Below are positions 55,641 through 64,000 of a stretch of 64,000 nucleotides of DNA, in pieces. Position numbers and translations under genes: made by a program. The first letter of the stretch is position 1. The number at the start of each line of letters is the position of its first letter. The notes under the pieces were generated by a model, which saw only the letters and a list, made by a program, of their open reading frames with translations, did not search any database and was not told the origin of the DNA. Source of the DNA: Microbacterium thalassium (GTDB lineage Bacteria > Actinomycetota > Actinomycetes > Actinomycetales > Microbacteriaceae); NCBI RefSeq assembly GCF_014208045.1, contig NZ_JACHML010000001.1:3410001-3474000 (forward strand). Direction: 5' to 3'.

Positions 55641-56942
55641 ATGCGACGCACGACGACGTGTGCACTGCTCGGAGCATTGGTGATCGGCCTGCTCACCGCC
55701 CCTGCCGCGAACGCGGAGGGTTCGTTCTACGACCCACCTGAATCCCTGCCCGCCGGCAACGGCGAACTCGTGCGCAGCGAGCCCATGGAACTGCGCGTGA
55801 ACGTCGACATCGACGACGTCGTCTCGGGCCTGCCCGGCACCGCGACGCGCATCATGTACAAGACCACCGATGCGACGGGTTCGCCCGCGGCGGTCACCGG
55901 CGTCTACATCGAACCCACTGTGGCGTGGAGCGGCGGCGGCCCCCGGCCGCTGGTCTCGTACGCGGCGGGAACCCAGGGGCAGGGCGACTCGTGCGCCCCC
56001 TCGTACTCGCTGGAGTCGGCGGTCGTGATCGACGAGGACGACCTCGCCGTCTCGGCCGGCTACGAGGCCCTCGGCGTCTACGGATTCCTGCGCCAGGGCG
56101 TCGCGGTCGTCATGACCGACTACGTGGGGCTGGGCGCCACCGACCGGCTGCACACGTACGTCAACCGCGTCGACGAGGGCCACGCGGTGCTCGACGCCGT
56201 GCGTGCGGCGCTCTCGCTCGAGGGCACGTCGATCACGGCGGCGTCGCCCGTGGGCTTCTACGGCTACTCGCAGGGCGGCGGCGCCGCAGCCTCGGCCGCC
56301 GAGCTCGCGGCGAGCTACGCGCCGGAGCTCGACGTCGTCGGCACCTACGCGGGAGCCCCGCCGGCGGACCTCGCCGCCGTCATGGTCTCGGCCGACAAGA
56401 CCGCGCTGACGGGCGTGATCGGGTGGGCGCTGAACGGACTGCTGCAGTACGACCCGGCGCTGGACGCCGCGCTCGACAGCGAGCTCAGCGCGTCGGGGCG
56501 TGCCACCCTCGCCGACCTGTCGACCCGCTGCATCGGCGACCTGATCCTGCTCAGCGGCACGGCCTTCGACGCGACGCGATCCTGGACGACATCGGGCTCG
56601 TCGCTGGCGCAGGTGACGGCCCGCGTGCCGGCGGCCAAGGCGGCCGTCGACGCGCAGCGCATCGGCACCATGAAGCCGAACGCGCCCGTCATGGTGCTGA
56701 CCGGGACCAAGGACGACATCGTCGCCCACGGCCAGGCCAAGCAGCTGGCGAAGGACTGGTGCTCCCTCGGCGCCAACGTCCGCTACGTCCCGATTCCGCA
56801 GGCCGTCTCGTCGCAGGGCACGGCAGTGAATCACCTCGGGCCGATGCTGACGCAGCGACGCGCCGCGACGAACTGGCTCATCGACCGGCTCGAGGGCGAC
56901 TCTGCCCGGTCGAACTGCTGGGCGGTCGGCATCCTGCCGTAG
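55641..56942 (+). CDS. Secreted LIP-family lipase
   Basis: A 433-residue extracellular lipase/esterase. The signal peptide (MRRTTTCALLGALVIGLLTA then PAANA, cleavage near residue 25) directs Sec export. The nucleophile elbow is GYSQGG with Ser210, the probable acid is in VLTGTKDDIV and the His in AVNHLGPM. Conserved LIP-family elements include YVGLGATDR and GTYAGAPPADLAAVM. Cysteines at 118 and later positions may form disulfides. The ATG at 55641 follows AAAGGAGGACTT, the best ribosome site in the window. It is convergent with an acyl-CoA dehydrogenase, which could take up the released fatty acids; that link is an inference. Confidence 0.92.
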   Translation: MRRTTTCALLGALVIGLLTAPAANAEGSFYDPPESLPAGNGELVRSEPMELRVNVDIDDVVSGLPGTATRIMYKTTDATGSPAAVTGVYIEPTVAWSGGGPRPLVSYAAGTQGQGDSCAPSYSLESAVVIDEDDLAVSAGYEALGVYGFLRQGVAVVMTDYVGLGATDRLHTYVNRVDEGHAVLDAVRAALSLEGTSITAASPVGFYGYSQGGGAAASAAELAASYAPELDVVGTYAGAPPADLAAVMVSADKTALTGVIGWALNGLLQYDPALDAALDSELSASGRATLADLSTRCIGDLILLSGTAFDATRSWTTSGSSLAQVTARVPAAKAAVDAQRIGTMKPNAPVMVLTGTKDDIVAHGQAKQLAKDWCSLGANVRYVPIPQAVSSQGTAVNHLGPMLTQRRAATNWLIDRLEGDSARSNCWAVGILP

Positions 56943-56960
56943 GCCGCCACCACGAGGAAG

Positions 56961-56994
56961 CGGATGCCGCGGGCTCGAGGGCCCGCGGCATCCG
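56961..56994. terminator. Bidirectional hairpin terminator between lipase and acyl-CoA dehydrogenase
   Basis: Perfect 14-bp arms CGGATGCCGCGGGC / GCCCGCGGCATCCG enclose a 6-base loop between the two convergent stops. It again contains an inverted pair of GGATGCC. Confidence 0.8.
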
Positions 56995-57010
56995 CCTGTG
57001 TCTCCGGGTC

Positions 57011-58735
57011 TCAGCCGATCTCGCCGGCGACGACCGTCTCGGCGAGACCGTGGACGCGCGGCAGGTGGTGCGCGCCGTAGAAGTCTGCCTCGGTGAGGCG
57101 CTGCGCGTCGGCGGGCGCGGGCGCGTCGTGGCCGAGCACGGCGACGACGGCGAGCGCGTGCATCCAGCCGCCCGCGAGCGTGCCGAGCAGCATGAGGTAG
57201 GGGACGCTCACCGAGTACGCGTCGCGCGGCGACGAGGCGAACCCGAGCATCGCGTCGGTCGCACGGCGCGCGGCCCCGACCGCGCGCTCGAGACGATCGG
57301 CGGTGCGCGCGGCGACGGGCGAATCGGCGGCGGTCAGTTCGGCGACCGTCGCCTCGATCTGCGCGAAGAGGGCGGATGCCGTCTCGCCGCCGTTGCGGAT
57401 GAGCTTGCGTCCGATGAGGTCGTTGGACTGGATCGCCGTGGTGCCCTCGTAGATCGGCATGATGCGCGCGTCGCGGTAGTGCTGCGCGACGCCGGTCTCC
57501 TCGATGAAGCCCATGCCGCCATGGACCTGGATCGCATCCGAGGTGATCCGCAGCGACTCCTCGGTGGTCCAGCCCTTGAAGATCGGCACGAAGAACTCGG
57601 CCATCGCGAGCGTCCCGTCGCTCTCGGCGCGGTCGAACAGGTCGCCCAGAAGCACGCCCATCGCGCGCATCGCGAAGATCTCGCTCGACATCGACAGCAG
57701 CAGACGGCGGACGTCGGGGTGCTCGGCGATCGTGGTGCCGGCGGGCCGGTCCATGACCGGTCCCTGCAGGCGCGTCTGCGCGTAGGCGATGGCGCGCTGG
57801 TAGGCGCGGTCCGAGACGCCGGTGGCCTGCAGCCCCATGCCGGCGCGGGCGGAGTTCATCATGACGAACATGCCCGCCAGGCCCCCGCCGAGCTCTCCCG
57901 CGAGGTAGCCGGTGGCGCCCTCGTAGGCGAGGACGCACGTCGGGCTGCCGTGGATGCCGATCTTGTGCTCGAGCGAGACCGTCTGGACGCCGTTGCGCTC
58001 GCCCAGGCTGCCGTCCTCGTTCACCAGGAACTTGGGAACGACGAACAGCGAGATGCCCTTGGCGCCCTCGGGAGCGCCGGGCGTGCGCGCGAGGACGAGA
58101 TGCACGATGTTGTCGGCCACGTCGTGGTCGCCCCACGTGATGAAGATCTTCTGGCCGCTGATCGACCACGTGCCGTCGTCGTTCGGCGTCGCCATCGTCC
58201 GGATCGCGCCGAGGTCGGTCCCGGCCTGCGGCTCGGTGAGGTTCATCGTGCCGGTCCAGCGCCCCTCGACCATCGGCGCGAGGTAGGTCTCGCGCAGATC
58301 GGGAGAGGCGACGGCGTCGAGGGCGTGGATCGCGCCGGCGGTCAGCATCCAGTTCAGCGCGAAGGCCATGTTCGAGCCGTTCCAGATTTCACCGAGGCCG
58401 TTCTGGATGAGCGTGGGCAGACCGTCGCCGCCGGCGGACTCGGGGGCCTCGGCGGTGATCCACCCCGCCTCGACGAGCGCCTGGTAGGCGTCGGCGAAGC
58501 CCTCGGGCAGACGAGCCTGGCCGTCGACGAGCGTCGCGCCGACGCGGTCGCCGGGCTCGTCGAGGGGGGCCAGGACCTCCGAGGCGAACTCGCCCGCGGC
58601 CGTCAGGACGTCGATGGCGTCCTCGGCGGTCATCGCGCCGTCGGTCGCACGGGCGACCAGGTCGGCCCCGAACGCCTCGCCGTACAGGAAGGCGTAGTCG
58701 TCGACGGGTGCGGTGTAGGTGGCGGCGTCGGCCAT
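57011..58735 (-). CDS. Acyl-CoA dehydrogenase (DmdC-like)
   Basis: A 574-residue FAD-dependent acyl-CoA dehydrogenase, longer than the usual 380-residue enzymes and matching the DmdC/AidB-like group. The middle domain has GTMNLTEPQAGTDLGAIRT and ISGQKIFITWGDHD. The C-terminal domain has QVHGGMGFIEETGVAQHYRDARIMPIYEGTTAIQSNDLIGRKL, where the Glu of YEGT is the expected catalytic base. An added C-terminal helical domain follows. It would form enoyl-CoA from a medium- or branched acyl-CoA; DmdC uses methylmercaptopropionyl-CoA, but no other dmd gene is here. The ATG at 58735 follows GAAGGGACTTCAGCC. Confidence 0.9.
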   Translation of the reverse strand: MADAATYTAPVDDYAFLYGEAFGADLVARATDGAMTAEDAIDVLTAAGEFASEVLAPLDEPGDRVGATLVDGQARLPEGFADAYQALVEAGWITAEAPESAGGDGLPTLIQNGLGEIWNGSNMAFALNWMLTAGAIHALDAVASPDLRETYLAPMVEGRWTGTMNLTEPQAGTDLGAIRTMATPNDDGTWSISGQKIFITWGDHDVADNIVHLVLARTPGAPEGAKGISLFVVPKFLVNEDGSLGERNGVQTVSLEHKIGIHGSPTCVLAYEGATGYLAGELGGGLAGMFVMMNSARAGMGLQATGVSDRAYQRAIAYAQTRLQGPVMDRPAGTTIAEHPDVRRLLLSMSSEIFAMRAMGVLLGDLFDRAESDGTLAMAEFFVPIFKGWTTEESLRITSDAIQVHGGMGFIEETGVAQHYRDARIMPIYEGTTAIQSNDLIGRKLIRNGGETASALFAQIEATVAELTAADSPVAARTADRLERAVGAARRATDAMLGFASSPRDAYSVSVPYLMLLGTLAGGWMHALAVVAVLGHDAPAPADAQRLTEADFYGAHHLPRVHGLAETVVAGEIG

Positions 58736-58847
58736 GGCTGAAGTCCCTTCATCGGGTACAGGATCCCCTGAAACCGGGTTCCATCATACGCGGTACTGCG
58801 TGTCACTCCCAGCCGACCGCGGATCCACCCTTGCGCATTCCCTCATT

Positions 58848-58875
58848 GGCTAATAGCATTAGCCGCATCGCTAAT
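58848..58875. promoter_or_regulatory. GGCTAAT-N3-ATTAGCC palindrome plus third GCTAAT half-site
   Basis: A perfect 7-bp-arm palindrome at 58848-58864 is followed by another GCTAAT at 58870-58875, immediately before the hydrolase-tetR operon. The shape suits a TetR-family dimer, most simply the TetR protein encoded as the second gene. Confidence 0.65.
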
Positions 58876-58896
58876 GGACTGAGTCAAGGAGAAGTC

Positions 58897-59727
58897 ATGA
58901 ACGCGCCGTCCTTCCACGACCTCCCCGTGCACCACCTCGAGCGCCCCGGCGGGCGCATCGCCTACCGGGTCACCGGCGAGGGTCCGCTCGTCGTCTGCAT
59001 CCCCGGGATGGGCGAACTCGCGTCGTCGTTCCGCTTCACCGTCCCCGCCCTCGCCGCCGCCGGCTTCCGCGTCGCAGCGATGGATCTGCGCGGGCACGGC
59101 GACAGCGACACGACCTTCGACGCCTACGACGATGCCGCGGCCGGCTCCGACGCTCTCGCGCTGGCGCGCCACCTCGGCGGGCGCGCCGTTCTCGCAGGCA
59201 ACTCCCTGGGCGCCGGAGCGGCCGTGTGGGCGGCCGCCGAGGACCCGTCCGCCGTCGCGGGGCTCGTGCTGATCGGGCCGTTCGTGCGCAACCCGCCGAC
59301 GAACCCGGTGATGGGCATGATCTTCCGCATCATGATGGCGCGGCCGTGGGCGCGTCAGGCGTGGCTGGCCTATCTGCCGTCGCTGTATCCGGGCGACAGG
59401 CCCGCCGACTTCGAGGAGCACCGCTCCCGCATCCGCGCCGCGATGACGCGCCCCGGCTACACGCGGGCGTTCGCGGCGACCACGCACACCGACCACGCGG
59501 TCGCCGAAGAGCGCCTCGACCGCGTCACCGCCCCGACGGCCGTCGTGATGGGGTCGCGGGACCCCGACTTCGCCGACCCCGCGGCCGAAGCCGACTGGAT
59601 CGCGCAGCGGCTGGACGCCCGCATCACGATGATCGACGGCGCGGGTCACTACCCGCAGGCGCAGCGCCCCGACGAGGTCAACGACGTTCTGATCGCGTTC
59701 TGCCGTCAGGTCACCGCGGATGCCTAG
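58897..59727 (+). CDS. Alpha/beta hydrolase
   Basis: A 276-residue single-domain hydrolase. The strand-turn motif VVCIPGMGELASSFR gives the oxyanion region, AMDLRGHGDSD is the usual second motif, and the nucleophile elbow is AGNSLGAGA with Ser103. The acid is near MGSRDPDF and the His in DGAGHYPQAQ. Its substrate is unknown; similar proteins are esterases, lactonases or epoxide-hydrolase relatives. The ATG at 58897 follows CAAGGAGAAGTC. Its end overlaps the tetR start by 8 bp, so the two genes are translationally coupled and probably under the palindromic operator just upstream. Confidence 0.87.
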   Translation: MNAPSFHDLPVHHLERPGGRIAYRVTGEGPLVVCIPGMGELASSFRFTVPALAAAGFRVAAMDLRGHGDSDTTFDAYDDAAAGSDALALARHLGGRAVLAGNSLGAGAAVWAAAEDPSAVAGLVLIGPFVRNPPTNPVMGMIFRIMMARPWARQAWLAYLPSLYPGDRPADFEEHRSRIRAAMTRPGYTRAFAATTHTDHAVAEERLDRVTAPTAVVMGSRDPDFADPAAEADWIAQRLDARITMIDGAGHYPQAQRPDEVNDVLIAFCRQVTADA

Positions 59728-60295
59728 GGCCGGCCTCTCCCCCGCCGTGGTCGCGGGAACGGCCGCGGACCTCGCCGATGAGCACGGGTGGGACGCCCTC
59801 ACCCTCGCCGCCGTCGCCGTCAGGCTGGGGGTGAAGGTGCCGAGTCTGTACAAGCACGTCGCCTCGCTCGAGGCGCTGCGTCACGCCGTCGCGGTCGAGG
59901 GCGCGGAGGGCCTGGCCGACGCCCTCACCACGGCGACCGTCGGCGTCTCCGGTGCGGACGCGCTCGCCCGGCTGTGCGCGGCGTATCGCGCATACGCGCT
60001 GGAGCATCCGGGCCGGTACGCGGCGGCGCAGCGACCGGGCCGCGACAACCCCGGCGCCGACCGCACGCTCACCGTGGTGTACGCGGTGCTGTCGGGCTAC
60101 GGCATCGCGGGAGAGGATGCCGTCGACGCGGCGCGGGCCGTGCGCGCCGCTCTGCACGGGTTCACAGCGCTCGAGACGACGGGCGGGTTCGGTCTTCCGC
60201 GCGATGTCGACCGCAGCTTCGACGCGCTCGCAGCCGGGCTCGCGCTCATGCTGGAGCACTGGTCGCGCCGGCCCGGAGACGACACCGCCGGGTGA
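59720..60295 (+). CDS. TetR-family regulator with WHG-type C-terminal domain
   Basis: A 191-residue repressor. The N-terminal TetR helix-turn-helix reads LADEHGWDALTLAAVAVRLGVKVPSLYKHVASLEALRHAVA (about residues 18-58). The C-terminal part, with YRAYALEHPGRYAAAQRPG and AALHGFTALETTGGFGLPRDVDRSFDALAAGL, matches the WHG ligand domain. It overlaps the hydrolase stop by 8 bp and likely represses the pair through the GGCTAAT palindrome. The ligand is probably the hydrolase substrate or product, which is an inference. Confidence 0.9.
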   Translation: MPRAGLSPAVVAGTAADLADEHGWDALTLAAVAVRLGVKVPSLYKHVASLEALRHAVAVEGAEGLADALTTATVGVSGADALARLCAAYRAYALEHPGRYAAAQRPGRDNPGADRTLTVVYAVLSGYGIAGEDAVDAARAVRAALHGFTALETTGGFGLPRDVDRSFDALAAGLALMLEHWSRRPGDDTAG

Positions 60296-60366
60296 GGATG
60301 GAAGCGACCGAGGACTGACTCAGCAGAACCATTGCCACACGCGGCAACGCGCGGGATACTCGGCGG

Positions 60367-61566
60367 GTGCGCGTGCTCATCTCGGCCACCGGAACCGCGG
60401 GGCACTTCCTCCCCTGCGTGCCGGTGGCGCGCGCCTGCCGCGACGCCGGCCACGACGTCCGCATCGCCGTCCCGGCATCCTTCGCGGACCAGGCGCGGCA
60501 GTCGGGTCTGGACGTGTTCGCGTTCGACGATCCGTCTTCCGCCGAGGTGGCTGCGGTGTTCGGCCCGATCGGTGAGCGCATGAAGCGGCATCCGGACTCG
60601 GCATTCGACCCGCGGCTGCGCGCCGAGACCGATCGCACCGTCGTCCGCGAGATGTTCGGCCGCGTCGACGCCCGCGCGGCGCTTCCGAAGCTGCGCGACC
60701 TGGTGCGGCAGTGGCGGCCGGACGTGATCGTGCGCGACCCCGCAGAGGTCGCATCGCTCGTCGTCGCCGAGGAGTCGGGGATCCGAAGCCTGCGATGCGC
60801 CATCGGGACGATCAGCATGCTCCAGATGTTCACCGACGCGCTCGGGGGCCCGTTCGCCGAGTGGGAGCGCGAGGCGGGCCTGGAACCGCGATCGCTCACG
60901 CGATCCGCACGCGAGTCGCCGATCATCACGACGGTGCCGCCCACATTCGACGCCGCCGACATGGACGTCGCCGCACCGCGGAGCATCGTGAGGTTCCGCA
61001 GCGCGCTCCCGGACCCCTCTGCCGCGTCGCTGCCGGAATGGGGCGACCCGGACGCGCCGCTGGTGTACGTGACGTTCGGGTCGGTGGCGGCGACGATGCC
61101 GTTCGGCCCGCTGTTCCGCTCGGTGCTCGCGGCTCTCGCGGACATGCCGATCCGGGTCCTGCTGACCACGGGCCACGCCGGCTCGCCGGAGGAGCTGCGC
61201 CCCTGGCCGCCCAACGCCCACGTCGAGACCTGGTGGCCGCAGGACGAGGCCATGACCGAGGCGGTCGCGGTGATCGGCCACGGCGGATTCGGCACGACGA
61301 TGGCGGCGCTCGCCGCGGGCGTTCCGCAGGTCGTGCTTCCCCTGTTCACGGGCGACCAGGCCATCAACGCCTCGCGCGTCGACGCGTGCCGCGCCGGCGT
61401 GCGGGTCGACCTGGGGCATGATCCGGCGGGACAGCTCCGGACGGCCCTGACCCGCGTGCTGGACGACACCGCCTACCGTGCCGGCGCGCAGCGGCTTCGC
61501 GATGAAATCGCGGAGCTTCCGCCGGTCAGCTCGGTCGTCCACGCGATCGTCGCGCCGGCGTCGTGA
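60367..61566 (+). CDS. GT1-family glycosyltransferase (UGT/macrolide type), copy 2
   Basis: A 399-residue GT-B enzyme closely patterned on the gene at 54292. It begins VRVLISATGTAGHFLPCVPVARACRDAGHDVR and contains RDPAEVASLVVAE, WGDPDAPLVYVTFGSVAAT and the donor-binding GHGGFGTTMAALAAGVPQVVLPLFTGDQ. The start is a GTG at 60367. It lies 71 bp after tetR, so it may be read through from the hydrolase-tetR operon. It ends 9 bp from the convergent response regulator. Sugar and acceptor are unknown. Confidence 0.88.
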   Translation: MRVLISATGTAGHFLPCVPVARACRDAGHDVRIAVPASFADQARQSGLDVFAFDDPSSAEVAAVFGPIGERMKRHPDSAFDPRLRAETDRTVVREMFGRVDARAALPKLRDLVRQWRPDVIVRDPAEVASLVVAEESGIRSLRCAIGTISMLQMFTDALGGPFAEWEREAGLEPRSLTRSARESPIITTVPPTFDAADMDVAAPRSIVRFRSALPDPSAASLPEWGDPDAPLVYVTFGSVAATMPFGPLFRSVLAALADMPIRVLLTTGHAGSPEELRPWPPNAHVETWWPQDEAMTEAVAVIGHGGFGTTMAALAAGVPQVVLPLFTGDQAINASRVDACRAGVRVDLGHDPAGQLRTALTRVLDDTAYRAGAQRLRDEIAELPPVSSVVHAIVAPAS

Positions 61567-61575
61567 TCCACACGA

Positions 61576-62202
61576 TCAGTCGAGCAGACCCTTCTCCATC
61601 GCCAGGGTGACCGCGCGCGTGCGGTCGGCGACGCCGAGCTTCTCGAACGTGCGCAGCAGGTGGGTCTTGACCGTCGATTCGCCGATGCCGAGGTCGGCGG
61701 CGACCTGCTTGTTGCTGCGACCGCGCGCCACGAGCCGCAGCACGTCGACCTCGCGCGCGCTGAGCACCTGCGTCGGCGCCGTCGCCGGCTGCCGCATCCG
61801 CTCGACGAGGCGGACCGCCACCTGCGGTGACAGCGCCGTCTGGCCTTCGGCGACGGAGCGGATGCCGGCGAGGATCTCGTCCTGCGGCGCGGCCTTGAGC
61901 AGGTAGCCGCTGGCCCCCGCCTCGATCGCGGCGAGGATCTGGTCGTCCGACTCGTACGTCGTGAGGATGAGCACCTTCGCGGTCCCCTCGGCGGCGATGC
62001 GCGACGTCGCCTCGACGCCGTCGACACCCGGCATCCGCAGGTCCATCAGGACGACATCGGGCGAGGTCGCCGCGGCGACGCGCACCGCCTGCTCGCCGTC
62101 GGCAGCCTCCCCCACGACCTCGAACCCCGGCTCGTCCGACAGCAGGCCGACCAGCCCCGCACGGACCACGGGGTGGTCGTCCGCGATCACCAAGCGGATC
62201 AT
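61576..62202 (-). CDS. NarL/FixJ-type response regulator
   Basis: A 208-residue two-component response regulator. The receiver domain carries Asp8-Asp9, the phosphoacceptor Asp54 (VVLMDLRMPG), Thr82 and Lys103. The C-terminal LuxR-type helix-turn-helix reads LSAREVDVLRLVARGRSNKQVAADLGIGESTVKTHLLRTFEKLGV. Its start overlaps the histidine kinase stop by 4 bp (ATGA), indicating coupled translation with its partner kinase. It probably controls the ABC transporter encoded upstream in the same operon, as in many drug- or peptide-sensing actinobacterial modules; that is an inference. Confidence 0.95.
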   Translation of the reverse strand: MIRLVIADDHPVVRAGLVGLLSDEPGFEVVGEAADGEQAVRVAAATSPDVVLMDLRMPGVDGVEATSRIAAEGTAKVLILTTYESDDQILAAIEAGASGYLLKAAPQDEILAGIRSVAEGQTALSPQVAVRLVERMRQPATAPTQVLSAREVDVLRLVARGRSNKQVAADLGIGESTVKTHLLRTFEKLGVADRTRAVTLAMEKGLLD

Positions 62203-63404
62203 GCCGTCTCCTCCGCATCGACATGCGCGGGGAGGCGCACGGTCACCGTCGTCCCGCGTCCGACGCCCGAGTCGAGCTCGAGCTCACCGCCGGCGATCGC
62301 GACCCGGTCGCTCATCCCGTCGAGGCCGAACCCGTTCCGACGCGCCGCCGCGTCGAAGCCCGTGCCGTCGTCGGCGACCTCGAGGGTCGCGCCGCCGTCG
62401 GCCGCGGTCGACACCGTCACCTGCACACGCGTGGCCGCGGCGTGCTTGCGCACATTCGAGAGCGCCTCCTGCAGGCAGCGGAGCACGATGAGCTGCGTCT
62501 CGCGCGGGATGCCGCCGGCGGGATCGAGCCGCAGGTCGAGGTCGATCGTCAGTCCGACCTCGGCGCGGAACCGGTCGACCAGCCGGTCCACGGCGTCGGC
62601 GAGGGCGGTGTCCGAGGGGACGGCCGCCGTACGCGAGACGATCGCGCGCGCCTCGGCGAGCGCGTCCCGCGACAGACGCTCGACCGTCGTGATGGTGTCG
62701 GAGGCCGCATCCGTCCTCCCCTCGCGCAGCTGCTTCCCGGCGCGCTCGGTGAGGATCGTCAGGCCCGCGAGCGTCTGCGCGAGGGTGTCGTGGATGTCGC
62801 GCGCCAGGCGCTCGCGTTCCATCGAGGCGCCGCGGTCGCGGCTGAGCACCTCGATCTCGGCCTGTGCGGCGGTCAGCTCGCCGACCAGGCGCGCGCGCTC
62901 CTCGCCGTATTCCACGATGCGCGTGATCCACAGGCCGAAGGCCACCGCGAAGGCGAGACCGAAGCCGGCCGTGGCGGCCGCCGACGTGAGCGCGGGGACG
63001 ACCGCGTCGGCGTCGTCGAGGACGCCGGAGAAGACGGCGAAGCCGGCGAACACTCCCAGCGCGACGACGATCGAGCCGATGACGGCGTCGCGGCGGCGTT
63101 CGGCCAGCAGCCACGCCATCGGGTAGGCGATCGCCTGCATGACGGCGAAGAACGGCTCGCCGGAGCAGCCGATCGCCAGGGCCGCGGCCGAGAGCGCCAC
63201 GAACACCGGCAGGCTCCACGTGCGCGGCGCCCCCAGCGCAGGCCGGGCGACGAGCACGTAGGCCAGCAGCAGGACGACGAGTGCGCCCGCCGCCAGCAGC
63301 CTGTCGCCCGCCGTCGAGGCGCCACCGAGTCCGACGATCAGCGCGACGACGACCATGAGGGACGCGGCGATGACCGCCGCGTCCCACCATCGTCGATTGA
63401 GCAT
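62199..63404 (-). CDS. Membrane-bound sensor histidine kinase (HisKA_3 family)
   Basis: A 401-residue kinase. Five or six hydrophobic segments occupy residues about 8-160, a coiled coil follows (170-195), and the dimerisation/phosphoacceptor motif is ERLARDIHDTLAQ with His205. The HATPase_c domain has the N-box EALSNVRKHA with Asn317, the DDGTGFD G1 box and GFGLDGM G2 box. The lack of an extracellular sensor domain suggests sensing within the membrane, as in LiaS/DesK-like kinases. It is coupled to the response regulator downstream and starts 21 bp after the ABC permease. Confidence 0.94.
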   Translation of the reverse strand: MLNRRWWDAAVIAASLMVVVALIVGLGGASTAGDRLLAAGALVVLLLAYVLVARPALGAPRTWSLPVFVALSAAALAIGCSGEPFFAVMQAIAYPMAWLLAERRRDAVIGSIVVALGVFAGFAVFSGVLDDADAVVPALTSAAATAGFGLAFAVAFGLWITRIVEYGEERARLVGELTAAQAEIEVLSRDRGASMERERLARDIHDTLAQTLAGLTILTERAGKQLREGRTDAASDTITTVERLSRDALAEARAIVSRTAAVPSDTALADAVDRLVDRFRAEVGLTIDLDLRLDPAGGIPRETQLIVLRCLQEALSNVRKHAAATRVQVTVSTAADGGATLEVADDGTGFDAAARRNGFGLDGMSDRVAIAGGELELDSGVGRGTTVTVRLPAHVDAEETA

Positions 63405-63425
63405 GCTCTCCGTCCCGGGCTCAGG

Positions 63426-64000
63426 CTACGCGTCGCGCCGGTTCCACCGGAAGGTGACGCGCGCGAGGACGAGCCCGACGACCAGCCAGATCGCCAGCGC
63501 GATCGCCACGCCCGCGAGGTTCCACTCGCCGTTCTGCTCGAGCGCCGAGTACTCGTCGGGAAGGAAGACGTATCGCATGCCCTGCGCCATCCACTTCACC
63601 GGCAGCACCCCGGCGACGTTCTGCAGCCACTCGGGCAGCATGTAGAAGAACAGGTACACGCCCGAGATGAACTGCACGATCAGCACGATCGGGATCACGA
63701 CCGCCGCCGCGCTGCGCGACGAGCGCGGAACCGTGGACAGCGCGACGCCGAGCAGCGCCGACGATGTGATGCCGAGCAGGAACACCCACGCGAACGTCAG
63801 CCACTTGTCGGGCTCGGTCGGCAGCGGGACCTGGAAGACGAGCACCGCGAAGACGATGATCGCGGCGGCCTGCAGCACACCGGTGACGGCCACCTGGAGG
63901 ATCTTGCCGATGAAGTAGCTCACCGGCGAGAGCGGGGTCGATCCGAGGCGCTTGAGCATACCCTCCGAACGTTCCACGGCGATGTCGATCGCGAGGTTCT
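63426..64000 (-). CDS. ABC-2 type transporter permease, N-terminus outside the window
   Basis: About 190 C-terminal residues are visible and the frame continues past the window edge (NLAIDIAVERSEGMLKRLGSTPLSP at the break, split here as NLAIDIAVERSEG then MLKRLGSTPLSP). The ERxxG-x-L-x-x-L-x-x-T-P-L segment is the cytoplasmic signature of ABC-2/DrrB permeases, followed by helices and a YLFFYMLPEWLQNVAGVLPVKWMAQG loop. It would pair with an ATPase encoded further upstream to export a lipid, peptide or drug. It is the first visible gene of the permease-kinase-regulator operon. Confidence 0.9.
   Translation of the reverse strand, partial: NLAIDIAVERSEGMLKRLGSTPLSPVSYFIGKILQVAVTGVLQAAAIIVFAVLVFQVPLPTEPDKWLTFAWVFLLGITSSALLGVALSTVPRSSRSAAAVVIPIVLIVQFISGVYLFFYMLPEWLQNVAGVLPVKWMAQGMRYVFLPDEYSALEQNGEWNLAGVAIALAIWLVVGLVLARVTFRWNRRDA

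Overview
The window is very GC-rich chromosomal DNA from a high-GC Gram-positive actinobacterium. It most resembles Microbacteriaceae such as Microbacterium, which is an inference. The signs are the tRNA-Trp/secE/nusG/rplK/rplA order, a NusG with a long acidic N-terminal extension, a ramB regulator divergent from malate synthase, and strong codon bias to G/C at third positions. No rRNA, CRISPR array, integrase or insertion sequence was seen.

Layout. 1-3289: start of a Bcr/CflA-type efflux pump, a small membrane protein and a cation P-type ATPase. 3379-4627: the rplJ-rplL operon with promoter, leader and attenuator. 4636-10368: accessory genes. These are an AbiEi/DUF559-like gene bracketed by two related 78-bp palindromic elements, a lone YqaJ-type nuclease, and an MFS efflux pump with a MarR regulator and three matching operator palindromes, followed by an MDR-type oxidoreductase.

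10391-36691 is one uninterrupted minus-strand gene for a secreted protein of about 8,770 residues, 41% of the window. It runs from a signal peptide and matrixin-like HExxHxxGxxH site through a Pro-Glu linker, thousands of residues of leukotoxin/hemagglutinin-like beta repeats, Calx-beta-like domains, a series of short unrecognised modules and RTX-type calcium repeats, to two jelly-roll-like C-terminal domains. It has its own promoter and no visible partner gene. With its neighbours it splits the usual secE-nusG-rplK-rplA / rplJ-rplL neighbourhood by about 33 kb.

36824-40256: a DUF1801 protein, acylphosphatase, rplA, rplK, nusG, secE and tRNA-Trp. 40413-50741: a flavin-binding PPOX-like protein, a TPR-like protein, a gabT-gabD operon divergent from a PucR regulator, an amine-oxidase-like flavoprotein, an HSL-type esterase, a second PucR/CdaR-like regulator and a MetX-like hydrolase. 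Together these look like amine/GABA catabolism. 50774-54169: ramB and aceB (glyoxylate shunt) with candidate RamB sites between them. 54292-61566: two related GT1 glycosyltransferases, a secreted lipase, an acyl-CoA dehydrogenase, and a hydrolase-TetR pair with a palindromic operator. 61576-64000: an ABC-2 permease, histidine kinase and response regulator in one minus-strand operon, the permease cut by the window end.

All calls come from reading the sequence. Family names rest on recognised motifs, not on searches.
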